Shown here in pieces: positions 8,973 through 19,061 of a stretch of DNA of 64,000 nucleotides (position 1 is its first letter; every line of letters begins with the position of its first letter). A program made the position numbers and the translations under genes. The notes beneath the pieces were generated by a model that was given only the letters and a program-made list of their open reading frames with translations, had not been told where the DNA came from and made no database searches. Source of the DNA: Frondihabitans sucicola (lineage in GTDB: Bacteria; Actinomycetota; Actinomycetes; Actinomycetales; Microbacteriaceae); assembly GCF_030296615.1 (NCBI RefSeq), contig NZ_AP027732.1:1116001-1180000 (forward strand), in the 5' to 3' direction.

Positions 8973-9548
8973 ATGCAGGAGTTCCGCGACCAGGGCCGCT
9001 ACCAGGTGAGGTTCGAGTGGGGCGAAGCGGGCGCGAAGCGCATCGCGCACGGTGTCCACGCCGTCGTCGTGGTCGACGAACTCGACGGACACGGCGACGC
9101 GTCGGCCGCCCAGCTGGCGGCGGGGATCGCCCAGGCGACGGCATCCGGCGGTGCCGCAGCACCAGCCGTGCTCTGCGCGACCGAGGCCTCCGCTGCCGAC
9201 GCGGCGTCGGTGATCCTGCGTCTCCAGGAGCGGCTCGGCGACCGCTGCATCATCGCTCTCGTGGGCGCCGGGTCCGTCGACGCGGACGGCTTCCGGACCG
9301 CCGTCGAAGACCACCTCGCAGCAGGCGCCGTCGTCGACGCGCTCGCCGAGGCCGGCATCGACTCGTCCAGCCCCGAGGCTGCAGCCGCCTGCGCGAGCTG
9401 GCAGAGCCTCCGTCGGGCGACCGGGCACCTGCTCACCGCGTCGACCTCCGCCAGGCGCTCCGGGGAAGGCGCGCAGGATGCCAGGGCTCAGCGGGCAGCG
9501 CATCCCGCCTCCGTCGCCGTCCTCCGGGAATTCAGCGCCCCGGCGTAG
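8973..9548 (+). CDS. ComB-like (2-phosphosulfolactate phosphatase family) protein
   Basis: 191 residues from ATG 8973. The opening YQVRFEWGEAGAKRIAHGVHAVVVVDEL matches the first strand and turn of the ComB family. Later VLCATEASAADAASV and CIIALVGAGSVDADGFRTAVEDHLAAGAVVDAL follow the same order as in ComB proteins. ComB acts in coenzyme M synthesis in methanogens. The many actinobacterial relatives have no established substrate, so only the phosphatase fold is claimed. Confidence 0.72.
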   Translation: MQEFRDQGRYQVRFEWGEAGAKRIAHGVHAVVVVDELDGHGDASAAQLAAGIAQATASGGAAAPAVLCATEASAADAASVILRLQERLGDRCIIALVGAGSVDADGFRTAVEDHLAAGAVVDALAEAGIDSSSPEAAAACASWQSLRRATGHLLTASTSARRSGEGAQDARAQRAAHPASVAVLREFSAPA

Positions 9549-9583
9549 CGTTCGCCCTCGTAGATCAACCCTGTGGAGGAATC

Positions 9584-9877
9584 ATGAAGGCTGTACTGAG
9601 CGACGGGACCGTGGTGGCCGAGGCCCCCGAGTCCGACCTGATCAAGATCGAGGGCAACTGGTACTTCCCGCCGGCGAGCGTCAACGATGCCCTCCTCGAG
9701 AAGACCGACACCCCCTACACGTGCCCGTGGAAGGGCGAAGCGCAGTACTTCGCCGTCAACGGCCTCCAGGACCGCGCGTGGAGCTACCCGACCCCCTACC
9801 CGACGTCGTTCGACCGCGTCGGCAAGGACTACTCGGGCTACGTCGCCTTCTGGAAAGAGGTCTCGGTCGTCGAGTAG
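9584..9877 (+). CDS. DUF427 family protein
   Basis: 97 residues from ATG 9584 with GGAGGA upstream. It has the typical DUF427 order: MKAVLSDGTVVAEAPES, then IEGNWYFPPASVN, then TCPWKGEAQYF and AWSYPTPYP. The Cys and Trp of CPWKG are conserved in the family. It is small, cytosolic and of unknown biochemical role. A 68-bp palindromic repeat follows the stop. Confidence 0.85.
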   Translation: MKAVLSDGTVVAEAPESDLIKIEGNWYFPPASVNDALLEKTDTPYTCPWKGEAQYFAVNGLQDRAWSYPTPYPTSFDRVGKDYSGYVAFWKEVSVVE

Positions 9878-9897
9878 CCCTCTTCGTCTACCTTCTG

Positions 9898-9965
9898 CCG
9901 CAACACGTTTCCCGGACAATTCAACCGGCCGCGACCGGTCTCATTGTCCGGGAAACGTGTTGCGG
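9898..9965. repeat. 68-bp palindromic repeat, family A, copy 1
   Basis: The outer arms, starting CCGCAACACGTTTCCCGG, pair perfectly over 23 bp (9898-9920 with 9943-9965). The 22-base centre holds a smaller hairpin, ACCGG-CCGCG-ACCGGT. It lies between DUF427 and DUF1684, both plus strand. Four more copies of identical length are at 15880, 19117, 32147 and 56232. Confidence 0.92.
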
Positions 9966-10032
9966 CCCGAGCCCTGGTCACACTCCGTAATCCGGATTAG
10001 GCAGAGCGCCGCCCGAGCGAAAGCATGGAATC

Positions 10033-10788
10033 ATGCCCGAAACCCTGCCCACCTCGGTGGAACGCGCCGCAGCGACCCGCGACGCGTGGCGCAAGTCGCG
10101 CCTGGCCGGAGTCGCCGCCCCGCAGGGCAACCTCGCCCTGATCGAGACGCGCTGGCTCCCCGACGGCACCGAGATCAGCGACGCCGAGGCGCTCGCGGGC
10201 CAGCCGGCGACAGTGACGGTCACCCGCCTGACGCGGAGCAACCTCGACGACGGGCGGCCCGAGCACGGCATCCGGCTCTGGGACAGCGCGTCGGCCGCGA
10301 TCCAGCACTTCGACACCATCTCGCTGTTCGACTTCGACCCCGGCTGGGTCATCGATGCCGAGTTCACACCCGTCTCGGCCGATCGCACCATCCCGTTCGA
10401 GCACATCCGAGACAACGGCTCGTCGCGCGACCTCGTCGTGCCCGGCGACATCACGTTCTCCCGCGACGGCGTCGACTACCGCCTGAGCGCGTTCGACGAC
10501 GGCGGCGTGCTGCTGCTCGTGTTCGGCGACGCGACCAACGGCGCGCAGGATCCCGAGACGACCACCTACGGGTCCGGCCGCTTCCTCTTCGTGGAGCGCC
10601 CGTCGTCCGGCACCGGTTTCGTCGACGCCGGCCCCGTGGTGCTCGACTTCAACAAGGCCTTCGTGCCGCCCTGCGGCTTCTCCGAGCAGTACAACTGTCC
10701 CCTCCCACCCGTTCAGAATCGCTTCCGCGGTCCTGTCGAAGCCGGTGAGCGCGATCTCGTGCTGACCGACGGCTTCAGCATCCACTAG
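10033..10788 (+). CDS. DUF1684 family protein
   Basis: 251 residues from ATG 10033. It has the DUF1684 core FDTISLFDFDPGWVIDAEF and the C-terminal signature VVLDFNKAFVPPCGFSEQY followed by YNCPLPP, which carries the paired Cys. It is a divergent paralogue of the protein encoded at 4039-4688. There is no signal peptide. Function of the family is not established. Confidence 0.85.
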   Translation: MPETLPTSVERAAATRDAWRKSRLAGVAAPQGNLALIETRWLPDGTEISDAEALAGQPATVTVTRLTRSNLDDGRPEHGIRLWDSASAAIQHFDTISLFDFDPGWVIDAEFTPVSADRTIPFEHIRDNGSSRDLVVPGDITFSRDGVDYRLSAFDDGGVLLLVFGDATNGAQDPETTTYGSGRFLFVERPSSGTGFVDAGPVVLDFNKAFVPPCGFSEQYNCPLPPVQNRFRGPVEAGERDLVLTDGFSIH

Positions 10789-10862
10789 TCCCTTCCGCAG
10801 CACCGTGCGCCGGTCGCCTCCCTGCTCGACCGGCCGCAGACCATCCCCAGGAGTCCCAACCC

Positions 10863-12359
10863 GTGAAGAAGAAACTCGGCCTCGCCACAGGCGTCGCCCT
10901 CGTCGCAGCCCTGGCTCTGGCGGCCTGCTCCGGCACGTCGACCAGCCCGACGAAGCCCGTGAGCGCGACGATCAACATCGGATCGGTCTACGAGCCGCAG
11001 AACCTCGACAACACCGCCGGCGGCGGCCAGGGCGTCACCGAAGCCCTGAACGGCAACGTCTACGAGGGTCTGTTCCGTCTGACCGACTCCGGCAAGGTCC
11101 AGAACCTCCTCGCCAGCAGCTACACGAAGTCGTCCGACGGACTCACCTACACGTTCACGCTGCGCTCGGGCGTCACCTTCCACTCCGGCGACAAGCTCAC
11201 CTCGAAAGACGTGAAGTACAGCATCGACAAGGTCACGGCCGCTGATTCGCAGTCGGCCCGCAAATCGAGCCTCACCGTCATCAAGAGCATCGACACCCCC
11301 GATGACGCGACCGTCGTCGTGCATCTCTCCAGCCGATCCATCTCGCTGCCCTACAACCTCAGCTACGTCTGGATCATCGATCACTCGGCGAAGAACCTCA
11401 AGACGTCCGAAGACGGCACCGGTCCCTACGAGCTCGGCACCTGGAAGCACGGCTCGTCGCTCAGCCTGGACCGCTCTTCGAAGTACTGGGGCACGCCGGC
11501 GAAGAACGCCGGCGTGGTCTTCCACTACTACTCCGACGCCACCGCTCTGAACAACGCGCTGCTGACCAACGCGGTCGACGTCGTCACGAGCGAGCAGAGC
11601 CCCGACGCGCTGACCCAGTTCACCGGCAACGCGTCGTACAAGGTCACCGACGGCAAATCGACGACCAAGCTCCTGCTCGCGTTCAACGACAAGGTCGCGC
11701 CGTTCGACAAGGTGGAGGTCCGAAAGGCGATCACCTCCGCCATCGACAACAAGAAGCTGCTCGCGTCGATCTGGGGGAAGTACGGCACGCTGATCGGTTC
11801 CATGGTGCCGCCGACCGACCCCTGGTACGAGAACCTCACGAAGGTCAACCCGTACGACGTGACACTCGCCAAGAAGGAGCTGGCCGAGGCCGGCTACGCC
11901 AAGGGCTTCACCTTCACCCTCGACACACCGAACTACGACCCGCACCCCGCCGCCGCTCAGATCATCAAGAGCGACCTCGCGAAGGTCGGCATCACGGTGA
12001 AGATCAACATCATCACGCCCGACACCTGGTACTCGAAGGTCTACCAGGCGCACGACTTCGAGGCGACGATGCAGGAGCACGTCAACGACCGTGACGTCGT
12101 GTTCTACGGCAACCCCGACTTCTACTGGGGCTACGACAACCCGAAGGTCACCGCCTGGGTGAAGGAGGCCGAGGAGGCGCAGACCACCGCCGGCCAGACC
12201 GCTCTGCTCAAGAAGGTCAACACGCAGATCGCCGACGACGCGGCCAGCGACTGGCTGTACCTCTACCCGCAGATCGTCGTCGCCTCGTCGAAGCTCTCCG
12301 GCTACCCGGTCAACGGCCTGAACTCGCAGTTCTACGCCTACGACATCGTCAAGAAGTAG
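10863..12359 (+). CDS. peptide-type ABC transporter substrate-binding lipoprotein
   Basis: 498 residues, GTG start. It has a lipoprotein signal (KKKLGLATGVALVAALAL) with lipobox LAAC at residues about 18-21. The SBP family 5 fold follows, with NVYEGLFRLTDSGK, the motif YTFTLRSGVTFHSGDKLTSK, a transmembrane-domain contact region, and VRKAITSAIDN. It should capture oligopeptides or another small solute outside the cell for the permease and ATPases encoded just downstream. The five genes form one operon with short or overlapping junctions. Confidence 0.92.
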   Translation: MKKKLGLATGVALVAALALAACSGTSTSPTKPVSATINIGSVYEPQNLDNTAGGGQGVTEALNGNVYEGLFRLTDSGKVQNLLASSYTKSSDGLTYTFTLRSGVTFHSGDKLTSKDVKYSIDKVTAADSQSARKSSLTVIKSIDTPDDATVVVHLSSRSISLPYNLSYVWIIDHSAKNLKTSEDGTGPYELGTWKHGSSLSLDRSSKYWGTPAKNAGVVFHYYSDATALNNALLTNAVDVVTSEQSPDALTQFTGNASYKVTDGKSTTKLLLAFNDKVAPFDKVEVRKAITSAIDNKKLLASIWGKYGTLIGSMVPPTDPWYENLTKVNPYDVTLAKKELAEAGYAKGFTFTLDTPNYDPHPAAAQIIKSDLAKVGITVKINIITPDTWYSKVYQAHDFEATMQEHVNDRDVVFYGNPDFYWGYDNPKVTAWVKEAEEAQTTAGQTALLKKVNTQIADDAASDWLYLYPQIVVASSKLSGYPVNGLNSQFYAYDIVKK

Positions 12360-12374
12360 GTACCGTCGCACCCG

Positions 12375-13370
12375 ATGGTCTCGTATCTGATCCGACGGTT
12401 CGCGTTCCTCGTCATCACCCTGGTGCTGGCGTCGATCGTGCTGTTCGTCCTCCTCCGGCTGCTGCCGGGCGACCCGGCGAACGCTCTGCTGTCGGTCGGC
12501 GCAACGAAGGAGCAGATCGCGGCGGCCCGCGAGCACGTCGGTGAGAACCTGCCGCTGGTCGCCCAGTTCTTCCGCTGGTTCGGACAGCTCGCCCGTCTCG
12601 ACCTCGGCACCTCGTACATCTCCGGGCTCCCGGTGGGTCCCGAGATCGTGCAGCGACTCGTCGTGACGGTGCCGCTGACACTGATGGCCTTCGTGCTCGC
12701 GGTGATCATCGCGGTGCCGGTCGGATTCGTCGCCGCCTACAAGTCGCACCGCTGGTACGGGATCCTGCTCTCGGCCATCTCGCAGCTGGGGATCGCGGTG
12801 CCGGTCTTCTGGATCGGCGTCCTGCTGGTCACGCTCTTCGCGCTGACGCTCAAGGTGCTTCCGGCCGGAGGTTTCCCGCAGGACGACTGGGCCGACCCCG
12901 GCGCGGCGCTGCAGTCGCTGGCGCTGCCGGTCGTGACCGTGGCGCTCGTGATGTCGGCATCGGTCACGCGCTACGTCCGGAGCGCCGTCCTCGACGTCCT
13001 CGACAGCGACTACCTCCGGTCGTCGCGGGCCCTCGGCGCCGGATTCGCCGAAGCCATGTGGCGTCACGGGCTGCGAAACGCCTCGGTGCCGGTCATCTCG
13101 ATCCTGGGCATCGAGCTGGCGACCACCTTCCTCGGGGCGGTCGTCGTCGAGAGCGTGTTCGCGCTGCCCGGGCTCGGCAGCATGCTGCTCACGTCGATCG
13201 CGCAGCACGACTACCCCGACATTCAGGGCGTCCTGTTCGTGAGTACCTTCGTCGTGCTCGTCGTCGGGTTCCTGGCCGACTTCGTCCAGCGCCTCGTCGA
13301 CCCGCGGCTCCGCGCCAGCGTCAACGGCAACCGCTTCGCGTCCGGACGACGTCGGGCGGCCAGAGCATGA
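12375..13370 (+). CDS. ABC transporter permease, DppB type
   Basis: 331 residues from ATG 12375. It starts MVSYLIRRFAFLVITLVLA, the standard first helix of DppB/OppB permeases, with six predicted membrane segments. A cytoplasmic loop, DYLRSSRALGAGFAEAMWRHGLRNASVPV, is the EAA coupling motif that contacts the ATPase. Its stop overlaps the next start by ATGA. It is the first half of the heterodimeric import channel. Confidence 0.92.
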   Translation: MVSYLIRRFAFLVITLVLASIVLFVLLRLLPGDPANALLSVGATKEQIAAAREHVGENLPLVAQFFRWFGQLARLDLGTSYISGLPVGPEIVQRLVVTVPLTLMAFVLAVIIAVPVGFVAAYKSHRWYGILLSAISQLGIAVPVFWIGVLLVTLFALTLKVLPAGGFPQDDWADPGAALQSLALPVVTVALVMSASVTRYVRSAVLDVLDSDYLRSSRALGAGFAEAMWRHGLRNASVPVISILGIELATTFLGAVVVESVFALPGLGSMLLTSIAQHDYPDIQGVLFVSTFVVLVVGFLADFVQRLVDPRLRASVNGNRFASGRRRAARA

Positions 13371-14239
13371 GCGGCGACGTCGCGAGCCTGCCACCGGTGG
13401 TCCGGGTCGCGAACCGGACGACCGGCCGGCGGCGGTCCGCGACGCTCTGGATCGGCGTCGTGCTCGTCGGCATCATCCTCGTGACCGCGCTGGTCTCGTT
13501 CGTCTGGCTGCCGTACTCGCCGGAGGACATCTCCGGCGGACGCCTCGCGCCGCCGTCGGCCGCACACTGGGCGGGCACCGACAAGCTCGGCCGAGACCTG
13601 CTGACGCAGCTCATCATCGGTGCGCGCATCGCGCTCGAGGTCGGGGCAGGATCCGTCGTGCTCGGCGGGGTGATCGGCCTCCTCCTCGGATTGGCCTCGG
13701 CGTTCGCGCAGCGCTGGCTCGACGACGGGCTGTCGGCCGTGCTCGACGTCCTCATCGCGTTCCCCACGCTGCTCGTGGCGATGCTGGTCGTGGCGGCCAG
13801 CGGGGCGTCCCTGGGGTCCGCGATCCTGGCGATCGGGCTCGCCATGAGCGCCGTGGTCGCGCGTCTGACCCGGATCCTGGCCAAGCGCGTGCTCTCGCTC
13901 GACTACATCACGGCCGCGCGGGTGTCCGGAACGCGCTGGCCCGGACTCGTCGTGCAGCACGTGCTGCCCAACATCTGGCCGACGGTCGTGGTGAACCTGG
14001 CCCTGCAGTTCGGTCTCGCCGTCCTCGCCGAGGCCAGCCTCTCGTACCTCGGCCTGGGCAGCCCGCCGCCGAACGCCTCGTGGGGAAGCATCCTCCAGCA
14101 GGCGCAGGGCACCGTGCTCGTCGCCCCGATCGGCGCGATCGCCCCCGGGGTCCTGCTCGTCGTGCTCGTGATCGGCGTCAACCTCGTCGCCGACGGGCTC
14201 CGCGACGTCGGCGACCCGACGCGCAGGAGGCGCTCGTGA
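13367..14239 (+). CDS. ABC transporter permease, DppC type
   Basis: 290 residues from ATG 13367, overlapping the dppB-like stop. Features are an N-terminal helix (SATLWIGVVLVGIILVTALVS), the DppC signature HWAGTDKLGRDLLTQLIIGARI, and an EAA loop (DYITAARVSGTRWPGLVVQHVLPN). It pairs with the preceding permease to form the channel. The stop overlaps the GTG of the first ATPase gene. Confidence 0.92.
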   Translation: MSGDVASLPPVVRVANRTTGRRRSATLWIGVVLVGIILVTALVSFVWLPYSPEDISGGRLAPPSAAHWAGTDKLGRDLLTQLIIGARIALEVGAGSVVLGGVIGLLLGLASAFAQRWLDDGLSAVLDVLIAFPTLLVAMLVVAASGASLGSAILAIGLAMSAVVARLTRILAKRVLSLDYITAARVSGTRWPGLVVQHVLPNIWPTVVVNLALQFGLAVLAEASLSYLGLGSPPPNASWGSILQQAQGTVLVAPIGAIAPGVLLVVLVIGVNLVADGLRDVGDPTRRRRS

Positions 14240-15076
14240 GCGACACGGCCGCGACCAGCGGCAGCGACGGCCTCGTCGTCCGGAACCTCACGATCGCGGG
14301 GCCCGACGGCTCTGCTCTCGTCGACGACTTCTCGTTCGCCATCGCACCCGGACAGCGGCTCGGCGTGATCGGTGAATCCGGCAGCGGAAAGTCGCTGACG
14401 GCGCTGGCCGTGCTCGGGCTGCTGCCCGACGCCCTGGTGCCGAGCGGCTCGGTCCGTCTCTCCGGGCGCGAGATGGTCGGCGCCGCCGAGCGCTCCCGGG
14501 TCGCGCTGCGGGGCACCGAGGTCGCGATCGTGTTCCAGGAGCCGCTCACCTCCTCGACCCGCTGATGCGGGTCGGCCGGCAGGTCGCGGAGCCGGTGCGA
14601 CGCACCGCGGCCCGGCAGGGCTCGAAGCCAGGCCGCACCGAGATCCCCGAGCGCGTGCTGGAGGCGCTTCGCGAGGTGAGCCTCCCCGATCCTGCGCGCA
14701 TCGCGAACGCGTACCCGCACGAGATCTCCGGCGGCCAGCGCCAGCGCGTCGCCATCGCCATCGCGCTCGCTGCGCGCCCGAAACTGCTGATCGCCGACGA
14801 ACCCACGACCGCGCTCGACGTCAGCGTCCAGGCCGAGATCCTCGAGCTGCTCGACCGGGTGGTGGCCGAACGCGACACGTCGCTGCTGTTCATCAGCCAC
14901 GACCTCGCCGTCGTGTCGCAGGTGGCCGACGACGTCGTCGTCCTCCGGCAGGGGCGCGTCGTCGACCGCGGGTCGCTCCGCGCGCTCATCGCGACCCCGG
15001 GGAGCGAGTACACCCGCGCGCTCGTGGCGGGAGCCCGCGTGCTGGACGACGCGCTCGACAACCCGGGGAGGGTCTC

Positions 15077-15080
<4 letters not shown>
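14236..15080 (+). CDS. ABC transporter ATPase, DppD type (one frameshift)
   Basis: About 281 residues when one C is restored in TCC(C)TCGAC near 14558; as written, the frame stops at 14565 just after FQEPLTS. Motifs are Walker A GESGSGKS, Q-loop FQEPLTS, signature SGGQRQRV, Walker B LLIADEPTTALD and switch His in FISHDLAVV. All are present across the two frames, so the gene is most likely intact and the break is a sequencing error. It powers peptide import together with the ATPase encoded next. Confidence 0.9.
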
Positions 15081-15841
<761 letters not shown>

Positions 15842-15879
15842 CCGCCTGTTGCCCCGTGCCCGTTGCCCGTTGCCTTGTG

Positions 15880-15947
15880 CCGCAACGCGTTTTACGGACA
15901 CTTCAACGCGCCGCGGCGCGTCTCATTGTCCGCAAAACGTTTTACGG
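15880..15947. repeat. 68-bp palindromic repeat, family A, copy 2
   Basis: Same length and layout as copy 1. The arms begin CCGCAACGCGTTTTACGG and end CAAAACGTTTTACGG, with a few unpaired changes, so this copy is the least symmetrical. The centre is ACGCG-CCGCGG-CGCGT. It lies between the ends of the convergent ABC operon and the nrtR gene and may work as a stem-loop in transcripts from either side. Confidence 0.9.
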
Positions 15948-15995
15948 CAGCCCGGTAAGGGGCCGAGGAGGCAAGGCGCAGAGGCAGGAGCAGCG

Positions 15996-16625
15996 CTACC
16001 GCCAGCGCCAGCTGGTCGCCGGGCGCCCGCCCGTCGCGGCCGTCGAGTCGAGTCGCTCCAGCCCGGGGTGCTTCGAGAGGCCCCGGTGGAAGTTGCCCGC
16101 GTGCGGCTTCAGCCCCGTCAGCTCCGCCTCGAGGGCGCTGCCGGCCGCGGTCGAGAAGGTGTCGCCGGTGAGGGCGCGGGTCAGGGGGACGTCGGACCAG
16201 AGCCGGGTGCGGACGTGCTCCCGCGCGACGGCGATGATCGCGTCGTGGTCGAACGGGAGGTCGAGGGCGCCCGAGGCCGCGGGTGTCCACAGGGTCGCCG
16301 AGCCGGCGTCGGGACCGGTGACAGCGACGAAGGCGACGCTGATCGCCCGGCTGCGCGGGTCGCGCCCCGGGCCGTCGAAGGCTCCGAGCTGGGCGAGGTG
16401 ACGCACTTCGGCCGCCCTGATGCCCGCTTTCGCGTCGAGCGCCCGCGACGCCGCCGCCACGAGCAGCTCGGACGGCCCGAGAAGCACGCCCGGCAGGGCC
16501 TCCGATCCGGCGAACGGATCGAAAGCCCGGGTAGCCGTGCCGATCAGCAGGCCCGCGACGCGGTCGAAGGCGAGCGGGACCACGTCGATGGCGATGAGGG
16601 GCTGGTCTCGGACGAGATCAGGCAC
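15996..16625 (-). CDS. nrtR: NrtR-type Nudix/winged-helix transcriptional regulator
   Basis: 209 residues from GTG 16625, four bases after the nadV stop and preceded by GAGGG. The N-terminal half is a Nudix-like domain (LIAIDVVPLAFDRVAGLLIG, then GVLLGPSELLVAAASRALD) in which the catalytic Nudix box is degenerate. The C-terminal part, ELTGLKPHAGNFHRGLSK through GGRPATSWRW, is the winged helix of NrtR, whose family end GRPA.x.YR is recognisable. NrtR proteins sense ADP-ribose and repress NAD-metabolism genes. It is the last gene of the prs-nadV-nrtR operon, so autoregulation is likely. Confidence 0.8.
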   Translation of the reverse strand: MPDLVRDQPLIAIDVVPLAFDRVAGLLIGTATRAFDPFAGSEALPGVLLGPSELLVAAASRALDAKAGIRAAEVRHLAQLGAFDGPGRDPRSRAISVAFVAVTGPDAGSATLWTPAASGALDLPFDHDAIIAVAREHVRTRLWSDVPLTRALTGDTFSTAAGSALEAELTGLKPHAGNFHRGLSKHPGLERLDSTAATGGRPATSWRWR

Positions 16626-16629
16626 GGTC

Positions 16630-18195
16630 TCAGCCCTCGGTGTGCGGGGTGCGAGCGGCCCTGGCGGCCCTGGCGTCGCGGAGAGTGGCGCGGACATCGG
16701 CGAACGACTGCAGCCTCATGAACGCTCCGTCCTCCCAGACGGTCTGCAGCAGGCTGTCCGCTTCGTCGGCCGGTGACACCTGGTCGGTCTGGACGATCTC
16801 TCCGGTCGCGTCGAGGTGGAGCGCGATCCTGCCCTTGGCGCTCTTCTTGCCGGCGCCGCCGGTCTTCGGGTCTTTCTGGATGTCGACCGGCACCCCGTCG
16901 ACGAGCGCCCAGGTCGCCTTGACGGCGCTGCCGAGGTTGTCGCGGGTGAGGTACTGGTACGTGTACGACCCGACGCCGAGCACGACGTTCTGCGACGAGT
17001 AGCCCTTCGCCTCGAGCCGCTCGAAGATGCGGCGGGCCCGGTCGAGCGTGATGCTGTCGCCGTAGATGACGCCGACGTGGGTGTCGAGCACCTTGTAGCC
17101 CTTGTCGTTGACGGTGTGGCCGAACTCCTCGTCGAGCAGCTCGACGACGCCCTTCTCGGCGGGCGTGCGCGCGGCGCGGTCGGTGTCCGACAGCTCGGCC
17201 AGCGTGTCGCCGAACAGCTCGCCGGTCACGATGTCGACGGGGTCACCCGAGTCGGGCCGGATCACGAGGCGTCCGTCGCGCCCCAGGATCCGGTCGCGAA
17301 GGGCCGGAAGCACCTCGGTGACCACCTTGAACAGGTCGTAGCCGTCGCTGACCGCCGACACGATGCCGGTCGGGTAGGTGTCGAGGATCTGCTCGAAGGT
17401 CTCGAGTTCGCCCTGCTCGCCGCGGATGCACATCACCGAGTGCTCGGTGGCCGGCACCGAGGCCGCCACCCAGCCGTTGTCGCCGGGGTAGTAGCGGTCG
17501 ATGAAGTCGAAGGTCGGCATCGAGTCGGTGCCGAGGAAGGAGAGCAGGTGACCGGCGCTCGACGCGGCAGCCGACTCGATCGAGGCCTGTCCGCGCATCG
17601 AGAAGTCGTGCGCCTGGAAGTCGACGGTCGCAGGATCCGCGCCCGTCTTCTCGGCCCACGCCTCCATCAGATCGCGGTATTCGAGCGCGATCGTCGCGAC
17701 GGTCGACGGGTGCCAGATGCTGGCCGACAGCGCCGTCTCGATGTAGTTCGGCAGCCAGAAGAACGCGTCGTGTGTGTTCTCGACGGTGAGCGTCGCCACG
17801 CCGATCGGGGCGAGCGTGCCCTCGGGAAGGGCCTTGACGCGCAGCGGCAGGTAGCCGAGGTCGTGGAGGGCCCGCACGTGGTCGGACCCGATCTCGTTCG
17901 GACCGAAGTAGCCGAGCAGCGCCTTCTCGAAGAGGTCGCAGACCTCGTCGACGTCGGCCTCGAAGAACGGCGCCCAGGCCTCGGTGAGGTAGCTCTGCGC
18001 GAACGCCTGGAGGCCGAAGACGACCGCGTGGCTGGACCCGGGCAGCAGCTTGTTGCTGCGGTTGGTCCAGTTGATCAGGATGCGCGTGGTGCCGGCCGGG
18101 TAGAGCTGGCGGTGGCTCTGCTTGTAGCCGTCGGTGGTGAGGAGCGCCGCGATCGGGCTGGCGGTGGTGATGCGCGGGGTGATGGTGGACGTCAC
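16630..18195 (-). CDS. nadV: nicotinamide phosphoribosyltransferase
   Basis: 521 residues. It makes nicotinamide mononucleotide from nicotinamide and PRPP in NAD salvage. The start is GTG 18195 with AGGAG upstream, overlapping the stop of the prs-like gene. Family hallmarks are LLTTDGYKQSHRQLYPAGT, DFSMRGQASIESAAASSAGH, VPATEHSVM, VIRPDSGDPVDI, and YGDSITLDRARRIFERLEAKGY followed by GVGSYTYQY. The PRPP substrate would be supplied by the coupled upstream gene. NadV bypasses deamidation to nicotinate. Confidence 0.93.
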   Translation of the reverse strand: MTSTITPRITTASPIAALLTTDGYKQSHRQLYPAGTTRILINWTNRSNKLLPGSSHAVVFGLQAFAQSYLTEAWAPFFEADVDEVCDLFEKALLGYFGPNEIGSDHVRALHDLGYLPLRVKALPEGTLAPIGVATLTVENTHDAFFWLPNYIETALSASIWHPSTVATIALEYRDLMEAWAEKTGADPATVDFQAHDFSMRGQASIESAAASSAGHLLSFLGTDSMPTFDFIDRYYPGDNGWVAASVPATEHSVMCIRGEQGELETFEQILDTYPTGIVSAVSDGYDLFKVVTEVLPALRDRILGRDGRLVIRPDSGDPVDIVTGELFGDTLAELSDTDRAARTPAEKGVVELLDEEFGHTVNDKGYKVLDTHVGVIYGDSITLDRARRIFERLEAKGYSSQNVVLGVGSYTYQYLTRDNLGSAVKATWALVDGVPVDIQKDPKTGGAGKKSAKGRIALHLDATGEIVQTDQVSPADEADSLLQTVWEDGAFMRLQSFADVRATLRDARAARAARTPHTEG

Positions 18196-19046
18196 TGGAG
18201 TGCTCCTGTCAGGTAGCTTTCGAGGGGGATGGTGATGAGGCCGGGGATCTCGTTCTGGGCCTCGTACGAATCGGTGGTGACGACTTCTCCGAAGTGCTCG
18301 GCGAGAGCCGGTGCGCGGCCCGAGAAGACGCCGTGGCTGACGTAGAGGCCGAGGCGCTCCCTCGGGAGGCCGGTCGCCTCGGCCAGGCCCATGAACGTTC
18401 CGCCGCCGTCGCAGATGTCGTCGACGACCAGGAAGCGGCCGGTCTCGGGAAGTTCTTCGCAGGTGAACCCGCCCAGCTTGCCGGTGTCGGGGTTGCGGTG
18501 CTTCTCCGCCCGGTAGAGGGGGAGGTGGGCGATGGTCGCGACCGCTTGGGCGCGGGCCACGGCACCCTTGTCGGGGGCGATGATGCCGGCGTAGCGCTGC
18601 GGCCTGACGTCGCTGTCGGCGCGGCCGACGACGTGGCGCCGCACGAGCTGGGCCGAGTCGACCACGGTCAGGTTGTCGATCAGCCCGACGATCACGGGCG
18701 AGTGCGGGTCGAAGGCGACGACCTGGTCGAGGTGGAAGCCGTTGATGATGTCGGCGTAGACCTTCGCTCCGAACGGGAGACCGCGATCCTGCCGTGCTCC
18801 GGGGAGGTACGGGATGAACGCGACGCTGCGGGCGCCACGCTGGCGGACGGCGTCGGCCCACATGCCCAGCATGATCAGGTCGTTCGCGTCGGTGCCGATG
18901 AGGGTGAAGGTCTCGGTGAGAGGGCCCTTGTGGTCGTTCTCGTTGATGACCTTGATGTGCGCTTCGCCGGCCGGGAAGAGCATGGATTCGAACGTCGGGG
19001 TGGTGACGTAGCCGGGCCCGATCCGAGTTGCCATCGTGTATGTCAT
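18192..19046 (-). CDS. short ribose-phosphate pyrophosphokinase of the nadV-linked type
   Basis: 284 residues, about 30 shorter than housekeeping PRPP synthetases. Recognisable parts are FIPYLPGARQDRG (the PYxxYARQDR element with Tyr changed to Gly), VAFDPHSPV near the ATP/Mg site, and the PRPP loop VVDDICDGGGTF. It probably makes PRPP for NadV, since the two genes overlap (GTGA). Prs-nadV pairs of this kind also occur in some large phages. The start could be ATG 19046 or ATG 19034. It is the first gene after the palindromic operator at 19062. Confidence 0.85.
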   Translation of the reverse strand: MTYTMATRIGPGYVTTPTFESMLFPAGEAHIKVINENDHKGPLTETFTLIGTDANDLIMLGMWADAVRQRGARSVAFIPYLPGARQDRGLPFGAKVYADIINGFHLDQVVAFDPHSPVIVGLIDNLTVVDSAQLVRRHVVGRADSDVRPQRYAGIIAPDKGAVARAQAVATIAHLPLYRAEKHRNPDTGKLGGFTCEELPETGRFLVVDDICDGGGTFMGLAEATGLPRERLGLYVSHGVFSGRAPALAEHFGEVVTTDSYEAQNEIPGLITIPLESYLTGALQ

Positions 19047-19061
19047 GGCTCCACTGTAGCA

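Noticed and set aside
10785..13394. 869-codon open frame on the minus strand
   Set aside because: It lies antisense to the substrate-binding protein and DppB permease genes, both of which show strong family motifs; the composition is that of a shadow frame.
14236..14565. dppD as a truncated pseudogene followed by a separate half ATPase
   Set aside because: One extra C restores a full-length ATPase with every motif in order; the same TCC/TCCC discrepancy recurs at four other sites in conserved genes, so a sequencing error is more likely.
16630..18861. single fused 743-residue protein covering nadV and upstream sequence
   Set aside because: The extra N-terminal part is an out-of-frame reading of the prs-like gene; the GTG at 18195 with AGGAG upstream is the natural NadV start.
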